In this document: positions 63,376-64,000 of the stretch, piece after piece | Layout of the letters: every line of letters begins with the position of its first letter | How positions within the stretch are numbered: position 1 is the first letter of the stretch | Origin: Micromonospora chaiyaphumensis | GTDB lineage: Bacteria > Actinomycetota > Actinomycetes > Mycobacteriales > Micromonosporaceae | Assembly: GCF_900091435.1 (NCBI RefSeq) | Contig: NZ_FMCS01000002.1 | Location: forward strand, 682,001 to 746,000 | Reading direction: 5' to 3' | Length of the DNA stretch: 64,000 nt | The notes under the pieces: generated by a model | The model's database searches: none | Seen by the model: the letters and a program-made list of their open reading frames with translations, nothing else | Told to the model about the DNA's origin: nothing | Position numbers and translations under genes: made by a program

Positions 63376-64000
63376 CGGGCCAGCTCCTCGGGGACGGCCT
63401 CGTAGTGCCGCAGGAACAGCTCCTCCAGCGTGGGCGGCGTGCTGACCAGGCTGCGGACGCCCAGCTCGGTGAGGCGCCGCAGGGCGACGTCCAGCGCGGC
63501 GGAGTCCACGTCGAAGCGCACCCGGTTGCCGTCCACCCGCAGGTCGTGCACGCCGGCCAGGTCGGCCAGCCCGTCGAGCGGGGCGGTCACCTCGGCGTCG
63601 ATCGACGTGCGGTGCAGGTGGCGCAGTTCGGTGAGGGTGCCGGACTCGACGGCCCGGCCGTTCCGGATGATCGTCACCCGGTCGCAGAGCGCCTCGACCT
63701 CGGCCAGGATGTGGCTGGAGAGCAGCACCGTGCGGCCGTCCTGCTTGGCCCGGCGTACCCAGTGCTGGAAGACCTCCTCCATGAGGGGGTCGAGCCCGGA
63801 GGTGGGCTCGTCGAGGATGAGCAGCTCGACGTCGGAGGCGAGCGCCGCGACCAGACCGACCTTCTGCCGGTTGCCCTTGGAGTAGGCCCGGCCCTTCTTG
63901 CGCGGGTCCAGCTCGAAGGACTCCAGCAGCTCGGCGCGGCGCTTCGGGTCGAGCCCGCCGCGCAGCCGGCCGAGCAGGTCGATCACCTCGCCCCCGCTCA
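63372..64000 (-). CDS. ABC transporter ATP-binding protein, 3' part only
   Basis: The last 209 codons of an ATPase that continues past the window. The signature-like motif [11 protein letters not shown] stands in place of LSGGQ, followed by Walker [16 protein letters not shown] and the H-loop SSHILAEVE. Walker A lies outside. It pairs with the permease at 61783-63375. Confidence 0.9.
   Translation of the reverse strand, partial: SGGEVIDLLGRLRGGLDPKRRAELLESFELDPRKKGRAYSKGNRQKVGLVAALASDVELLILDEPTSGLDPLMEEVFQHWVRRAKQDGRTVLLSSHILAEVEALCDRVTIIRNGRAVESGTLTELRHLHRTSIDAEVTAPLDGLADLAGVHDLRVDGNRVRFDVDSAALDVALRRLTELGVRSLVSTPPTLEELFLRHYEAVPEELAR

Overview
The window is chromosomal DNA from a very high-GC actinobacterium, most likely a Micromonospora or close relative in the Micromonosporaceae. 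The basis is codon use, frequent GTG starts, the futalosine menaquinone pathway, bldC, an actinobacterial nuo operon, and the many Pro/Ala-rich exported proteins. No rRNA, tRNA, CRISPR array, transposase or phage gene was seen. The family placement is inference from gene content.

Layout. 1-6056 (minus): nuoA-B-C-D-E-F and the 5' part of nuoG (complex I). 6179-10550 (minus): a MenJ-like reductase, menG, a decayed LPXTG surface-protein gene and mqnC. 10622-12091: a vapBC toxin-antitoxin pair and a frameshifted LppU-like gene. 12143-15851 (minus): paaABCDE phenylacetyl-CoA epoxidase. 16223-18126 (plus): two tandem exported SxxK serine-hydrolase paralogues. 18198-20995 (minus): mqnA and an ArsR-type regulator/MFS exporter pair. 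21170-24419 (plus): a HelD-like helicase, then an EamA transporter behind a 13-codon leader ORF. 24355-26584 (minus): a four-gene EspC/WXG/YbaB-type cluster related to type VII secretion. 26756-29242 (plus): an ABC exporter and a VOC protein. 29251-32385 (minus): btuFCD under a cobalamin riboswitch. 32454-36679: a secreted M14 carboxypeptidase facing two tandem C39-like peptidases. 36737-39248 (minus): small membrane proteins and mqnE. 39490-45640 (plus): an NlpC/P60 hydrolase, a Pro-rich membrane protein, a DEAD-box helicase with a long RG-rich tail and a glycolipid-binding-like protein. 45645-48094 (minus): a Cds1-like PLP enzyme, an SDR and an Lrp regulator. 48363-52799: bldC (plus), ubiX (minus), a terpene synthase (plus), mqnP and ubiD (minus). 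52953-55202: an epoxide-hydrolase-like protein and a CMD/MarR divergent pair. 55187-61207 (minus): ccsB-resB-ccdA-resA cytochrome c maturation genes, a histidine phosphatase and hemL. 61359-64000: a STAS protein, a perfect long palindrome and an ABC exporter cut by the window end.

The dominant theme is respiration. Complex I, eight genes for making and modifying menaquinone (mqnA, mqnC, mqnE, mqnP, ubiD, ubiX, menG, MenJ-like), cytochrome c assembly and a haem-pathway enzyme all lie within about 61 kb, in separate transcription units.

The most unusual signal is a short repeat at three operon junctions (nuoB/nuoC, paaC/paaD, membrane gene/DUF4229). Each copy forms a GTG...TGA mini-ORF of exactly 63 nt whose stop overlaps the next gene's GTG start in a GTGA quartet. 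In two of the three, its start also overlaps the previous gene's stop. Other regulatory signals are a probable leaderless leader peptide with hairpins before the EamA gene, a B12 riboswitch with a stem over the Shine-Dalgarno, tandem 21-bp operator repeats between MarR and its neighbour, a vapBC operator merged with the -10 box, and many genes with a -10 box 6-8 nt before the start codon (probable leaderless mRNAs).
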